This document shows positions 14,067 through 16,569 of a stretch of 16,569 nt of DNA, in pieces. The number at the start of each line of letters is the position of its first letter. Within the stretch, counting starts at the first letter, position 1. Both the position numbers and the translations under genes were made by a program. Where the stretch lies: the NCBI GenBank assembly GCA_934096405.1, contig CAKOLW010000023.1, positions 1 to 16,569 on the forward strand. The letters run 5' to 3'. The stretch comes from an uncultured Bacilli bacterium. GTDB lineage: Bacteria > Bacillota_I > Bacilli_A > RF39 > UBA660. Under the pieces are notes generated by a model. It had not been told where the DNA came from. It ran no database searches and was given only the letters and a program-made list of their open reading frames with translations.

Positions 14067-14489
14067 ATGTATAGTGAAAAAGTAATGGATCACTTTGCTA
14101 ATCCTAGAAATGTTGGAGAAATAGAAAATGCTAGTGCTGTTGGTACAGTAGGAAATGCTAAGTGTGGAGATATAATGAGAATATACTTAGATATTGATGA
14201 TAATCATGTTATTAAAGATGCTAAGTTTAAGACTTTTGGATGTGGTGCCGCAATAGCAACTAGTTCAATGGCTACAGAATTAATAATTGGCAAAACAATT
14301 GAAGAAGCATTAAAAATTACAAATAAAACTGTAATGGAAGCGTTAGATGGACTCCCTCCAGTAAAAATACATTGTAGTTTATTAGCTGAGGAAGCAATAC
14401 ATGCTGCTCTTTGGGATTATGTTGAAAAAAATAATATAACAATTGAAGGATTACAAAAACCAAAAAGTGATATACACGAAGGAGAATAA
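14067..14489 (+). CDS. iscU: Fe-S cluster assembly scaffold IscU (NifU N-terminal type)
   Basis: Scaffold on which Fe-S clusters are built from sulfur delivered by NifS. A 140-residue IscU fold: YSEKVMDHFANPRNVGEIEN at the start, then the cluster/zinc ligands Cys33 and Asp35 in AKCGDIM, Cys59 in FGCGAAIATSSM, and His102-Cys103 in KIHCSLLAEEAI. Spacing and the short C-terminus match the clostridial NifU-like/IscU group; it lacks the insertion of SufU, and no Fd-like or NFU domain is attached. An SD (AGAAGG) sits inside the end of nifS. No mnmA, hscA, hscB or fdx gene follows: the operon closes with the long hairpin, so other partners must be elsewhere or absent. Confidence 0.95.
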   Translation: MYSEKVMDHFANPRNVGEIENASAVGTVGNAKCGDIMRIYLDIDDNHVIKDAKFKTFGCGAAIATSSMATELIIGKTIEEALKITNKTVMEALDGLPPVKIHCSLLAEEAIHAALWDYVEKNNITIEGLQKPKSDIHEGE

Positions 14490-14491
14490 TT

Positions 14492-14570
14492 AATCTACTA
14501 GAACAAGTACAATTTATAATAAATAGTTATAAAAAATTATTGTAAGTACTTGAACTAGTAGATTTTTTTT
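14492..14570 (+). terminator. Unusually long hairpin plus T8, terminator of the Fe-S operon
   Basis: AATCTACTAG (14492-14501) pairs with CTAGTAGATT (14555-14564), 10 bp. Then a symmetric AA/AA internal loop, CAAGTAC/GTACTTG (14504-14510/14546-14552), a 3-nt AAT bulge, and about nine more A/T-rich pairs (14514-14522/14537-14545, one G-U) around a 14-nt loop. T8 at 14563-14570 follows. About 26 bp in total, two to four times the length of other terminators here. The -35 of the next promoter lies in its right arm. Confidence 0.85.
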
Positions 14571-14578
14571 GATAAAAT
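14550..14578 (+). promoter_or_regulatory. Promoter for the 14585-14737 leader unit
   Basis: -35 TTGAAC (14550-14555), 17-nt spacer, extended -10 TGATAAAAT (14570-14578). Predicted start near 14585. It is embedded in the right arm and T-tract of the preceding hairpin. I find no convincing promoter between the later terminator (14737) and ATG 14759, so this is the best candidate promoter for the surface-protein gene too. Confidence 0.6.
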
Positions 14579-14603
14579 TAAATATGAAAATAAAAGGAGT
14601 AAG

Positions 14604-14695
14604 CAAAACTATGATGAATATGAAAACCCTAAATAATAAGAACAATAGTTTGTTGTGGGGGGGGTTAGTATTATTAACTAACTTTCATAGTTTTG
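14604..14695 (+). repeat. Inverted repeat and inner hairpins forming a structured leader
   Basis: CAAAACTATGA (14604-14614) is perfectly complementary to TCATAGTTTTG (14685-14695), an 11-bp closing stem whose left arm contains the leader ORF's ATG. Inside it, AACCC (14625-14629) can pair with GGGTT (14662-14666); AACAA-TAGT-TTGTT (14641-14654) is a small hairpin; and GTTAGT/ACTAAC (14664-14669/14677-14682) is another hairpin that competes with the AACCC pairing. TCATAG at 14685 can also pair with CTATGA in the terminator's right arm (14724-14729), so alternative folds are available. This could be a riboswitch-like or attenuator leader; it matches no riboswitch class that I know. Confidence 0.55.
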
Positions 14696-14715
14696 ACGTT
14701 ATATTAAATTCATAG
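14611..14715 (+). CDS. Candidate 34-residue leader peptide or small hydrophobic protein
   Basis: A short ORF beginning MMNMKTLNNKNN, followed by the hydrophobic stretch SLLWGGLVLLTNF and a tail ending DVILNS. An AAAAGGAG SD (14592-14599) is eleven bases upstream of the ATG, slightly long; ATG 14620 is a further in-frame option. Codons WGG are encoded by the G8 run at 14657-14664: with seven G the frame stops at once (TAG), and with nine it stops at the TAA near 14679. In the present length it reads on to TAG 14713-14715, inside the left arm of the terminator. It may be a leader peptide controlling readthrough into the next gene, or a toxin-like small membrane peptide. It may also be untranslated. 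Confidence 0.4.
   Translation: MMNMKTLNNKNNSLLWGGLVLLTNFHSFDVILNS
14657..14664 (+). repeat. Homopolymeric G8 tract (possible contingency locus)
   Basis: Eight consecutive G in a sequence where I saw no other run longer than five G. It lies within the leader ORF and would shift its frame on slippage. Confidence 0.7.
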
Positions 14716-14726
14716 GAACCAGTCTA
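14698..14726 (-). promoter_or_regulatory. Weak antisense promoter candidate over the leader
   Basis: On the minus strand, -35 TAGACT (plus 14726-14721), 17-nt spacer, -10 TATAAC (plus 14703-14698). A start near 14690 would yield RNA antisense to the leader ORF. The -35 matches only four of six positions, so it may be chance in AT-rich DNA. Confidence 0.25.
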
Positions 14727-14737
14727 TGAGTTTTTTT
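14706..14737 (+). terminator. Rho-independent terminator (putative attenuator) before the surface-protein gene
   Basis: Stem TTCATAG (14709-14715)/CTATGAG (14724-14730) with one outer G-U, further A-T pairs outside, 8-nt loop, then T7 (14731-14737). The leader ORF's TAG stop forms the last three bases of the left arm. The next gene's SD begins about twelve bases downstream. Confidence 0.85.
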
Positions 14738-14758
14738 GTTGTGTGAAAAGAGGTTATA

Positions 14759-16501
14759 ATGAAAAAGAAAATATTTTATTTATTATTTAGTTTATTAATA
14801 TTTATTCCATTAATAATTTTATTAATTCCAAAAGAAGAAGAAACTGAATTAAGTAAATTAGAAAAAAAAGATATGTTAGCTTATACTATAGATGGAGCTA
14901 GTGCTAGTTCAATGCCAACTAAAGGCAGCGGTTATGTAGTAAATTCAATTACTTGTAAAAATGGTAGTGAATTAGTTTGGGACAATGATAACTGGAAAGT
15001 AGAAATAGTTAAAATAGAAGACTTTGATAGTTGTATTATTGATTTTACCAAAGATTTAACTAAAAGTTCTCCTAGAGTAACTTTAACTTCTATTGATAGT
15101 TTAACAAATAAAGTAGATTCAACAAGTAAAACAGTAACAAATAATGGAACTGTAACATTTTATTTAAAAGATGGTTATATAGTAAAAAGCATATCTAATT
15201 GTAATGCAACATTAAATGATGATAAAATAATAATAAATAGCACAAGTTCTAATCAGACTTGCAACACAACAATTGGAAAAAATTCTTATGCTTTTGTTGA
15301 CGCAATATTAAGAGATAATCCAACAATAAGTGAAAGATATGCCTTTAGTTCGGGAAACACTTTAAATACTGTCAAAACAATATATAAAACAAATAGAACA
15401 GAAGATGGTAGTGATGTATATTATTATTCAGGCAATATATCTAACAATTGGGTTAAGTTTGGAAAAGGAACGAAAGCTACATGTACTTATGAAGGCATAA
15501 ATATACAGTATTTTGATGGAAGCAATTTTTCTACCAGTTTAACTGAAGAACAATGTCATATTAGCAATGTTTGTATACTTGAGGATTATTATTTTGTTCA
15601 AGATACAATGGATGAAAGTACATGTACAGGCTATGGTGGAACATATACAAATAGTTTGGCAATTTACAATGATTCAGTCGAAACTGACTATTATTGGAGA
15701 ATAATAAGAACAAATGAAGATGAAAGTGTAAGAATAATATACACTGGAACGACACCTGATTCACAAGATGGTTATATAGGAGACTCTGTCTATAACTCTA
15801 CATCTGATTTAGTGTTGAATGCTGGTTATATGTATGGAACGAGTGGCAGCCTCTCTAATAATAGATTGAACACCAATAGTAGTACTGTGAAGAAATATTT
15901 AGATGAGTGGTATAAAAATAATCTATTAAATAATTATGATAAGTATATAAGTAAAAGTGCAATATATTGTAACGATAGAAGTATAGGAAGTGGGTCATAT
16001 TCGACTTCAACAAGTAGTTCATTTTATTATGGTACATATACAAGATTAAATACGAATTCATCACCTTCGTATAAATGTGGAGCAAATGCAAACAACGGAC
16101 TATTTGAAAGTACTCAAGCATTGGCTGATAAATTCAGTGCAAGTACATCAGGTGGAGGAAATGGAAAATTAACTTATCCTATAGCTTTAGCAACAGCCGA
16201 TGAGCTAGCTTTTAGTGGAATTCCAACAAATCGTAATATGCCAAGTGGACATGTCTGGATAGCAGAAAATAGTAAAAATCAATATATATCTAACGAACAA
16301 ACATATATTGCAACTATGACTCCAGCTTCTAATAATGATTTATATGTTTTAGATTTAGCCAGTTCATTTGAAGCTTTTGTAATTGGAGAAAATACTAATG
16401 CAACTGCAACACGTCCAGTAATATCAATAGATAAATGTGCATACGTAACAGGAACTGGAACACCGGAAGATCCTTATGTGATTGATGAAAGTACTTGTTA
16501 A
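14759..16501 (+). CDS. Large membrane-anchored or secreted surface protein, paralogue of the gene at 1
   Basis: 580 residues. Residues 5-23 are a hydrophobic signal or anchor (FYLLFSLLIFIPLIILLIP), so most of the protein is outside. Residues ~36-96 form a first domain (MLAYTIDGASASSMPTKGSG, with cysteines at 66 and 92). Residues ~105-172 are a beta-sandwich repeat (GTVTFYLKDGY, then TSSNQTCNTTI). Residues 176-580 form the main domain shared with the first gene: DNPTISER, WRIIRTNEDESVR (313-325), YCNDRS, YKCGAN, YPIALATADE, and RPVISIDKC with a PEDPYVIDE tail. A Cys-rich stretch (about 234-310) has no counterpart in the paralogue. The region before RPVIS (about 486-550) is also quite different. 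SD AGAGG is five bases before ATG. Function unknown; adhesion or ligand binding is inferred. Expression may depend on readthrough of the attenuator upstream. Confidence 0.82.
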   Translation: MKKKIFYLLFSLLIFIPLIILLIPKEEETELSKLEKKDMLAYTIDGASASSMPTKGSGYVVNSITCKNGSELVWDNDNWKVEIVKIEDFDSCIIDFTKDLTKSSPRVTLTSIDSLTNKVDSTSKTVTNNGTVTFYLKDGYIVKSISNCNATLNDDKIIINSTSSNQTCNTTIGKNSYAFVDAILRDNPTISERYAFSSGNTLNTVKTIYKTNRTEDGSDVYYYSGNISNNWVKFGKGTKATCTYEGINIQYFDGSNFSTSLTEEQCHISNVCILEDYYFVQDTMDESTCTGYGGTYTNSLAIYNDSVETDYYWRIIRTNEDESVRIIYTGTTPDSQDGYIGDSVYNSTSDLVLNAGYMYGTSGSLSNNRLNTNSSTVKKYLDEWYKNNLLNNYDKYISKSAIYCNDRSIGSGSYSTSTSSSFYYGTYTRLNTNSSPSYKCGANANNGLFESTQALADKFSASTSGGGNGKLTYPIALATADELAFSGIPTNRNMPSGHVWIAENSKNQYISNEQTYIATMTPASNNDLYVLDLASSFEAFVIGENTNATATRPVISIDKCAYVTGTGTPEDPYVIDESTC

Positions 16502-16516
16502 AAAGGAGGATAATAA

Positions 16517-16569
16517 ATGAAAGTTAATATAAAAAGATTATTTAAAACTAAAACTGGAATAACTTTTGT
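16517..16569 (+). CDS. Start of a possible prepilin-like gene (truncated by window end)
   Basis: Only 17 codons and two bases are present: MKVNIKRLFKTKTGITF, then a codon starting GT (Val). A perfect SD (AGGAGG, 16504-16509) lies seven bases before ATG, and the gene follows the surface-protein stop by 15 bases with no terminator, so it is probably co-transcribed. A basic leader ending in Gly and followed by ITFV resembles the type IV prepilin cleavage motif (Gly then FTLVE). The deciding residue, Glu at position +5, is beyond the end. Confidence 0.5.
   Translation, partial: MKVNIKRLFKTKTGITF

Noticed and set aside
14604..14695. Retron msr/msd or CRISPR-related RNA
   Set aside because: There is no reverse transcriptase, no cas gene and no repeat-spacer pattern; the structure is better explained as an mRNA leader.
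14746..14758. Fusion of the leader ORF to the 580-residue protein by G-tract slippage
   Set aside because: An in-frame TGA at 14744-14746 precedes ATG 14759, so no G-tract length joins the two frames.
1..16569. UGA-as-tryptophan code (Mycoplasma-like)
   Set aside because: UGA ends several conserved genes exactly where they should end (SpoU methylase, rimM, ArsR), and UGG is used for tryptophan.

Overview
The window is very AT-rich and every convincing gene lies on the + strand. UGA is used as a stop (for example at 2926 and 12891) and tryptophan is UGG, so this is the standard bacterial code and not the Mycoplasma code. Strong Shine-Dalgarno sequences, near-consensus sigma-A promoters, MurB, CdsA, RseP, a NifS/IscU pair and large Thr/Ser/Asn/Tyr-rich surface proteins suggest a walled, low-GC, reduced-genome Firmicute (Bacilli), such as an uncultured RF39-like gut lineage. 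The lineage is inferred from style and gene content only.

Layout. 1-1095 is the 3' part of a secreted or surface protein. 1158-1554 is a single-gene unit for an XRE regulator. 1558-4547 is a tightly packed operon for a YgjP-like metallopeptidase, a SpoU rRNA/tRNA methyltransferase, RimM, TrmD and an unknown basic protein, joined by ATGA overlaps. 4582-8016 is a membrane operon: a DUF5684-like protein, CdsA, RseP and a membrane-anchored thioredoxin-like protein. 8043-8503 is a small unknown gene with its own promoter and terminator, followed by tRNA-Arg(CCU). 8676-10411 encodes an unknown two-TM coiled-coil protein. 10393-12536 holds an unknown five-TM protein followed by MurB. 12538-14564 is an operon of an ArsR-family regulator with a complete zinc-type alpha5 site, cysteine desulfurase and an IscU scaffold, preceded by a perfect operator-like dyad and closed by a very long hairpin. 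14550-16501 is a structured leader and then a 580-residue paralogue of the first gene. A possible prepilin-like gene starts at 16517 and runs off the end.

The most interesting stretch is 14550-14758. It contains a promoter, an SD, a 34-codon ORF interrupted by eight consecutive G, an 11-bp inverted repeat that takes in the ORF's start codon, and a clear Rho-independent terminator just before the large surface-protein gene. The leader ORF stop codon lies inside the 5' arm of that terminator. Gain or loss of one G would end translation at least 30 bases earlier. This fits a phase-variable translation-coupled attenuator for a surface protein. A type I toxin mRNA is a competing explanation, because an antisense promoter candidate is also present. 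Both are inferences.

The second point of interest is the ArsR-type zinc-site regulator in the position usually held by an Rrf2/IscR regulator upstream of nifS-iscU. Genome packing is extreme throughout: several terminators include the stop codon of the gene they end, and several promoters use bases of the preceding terminator.
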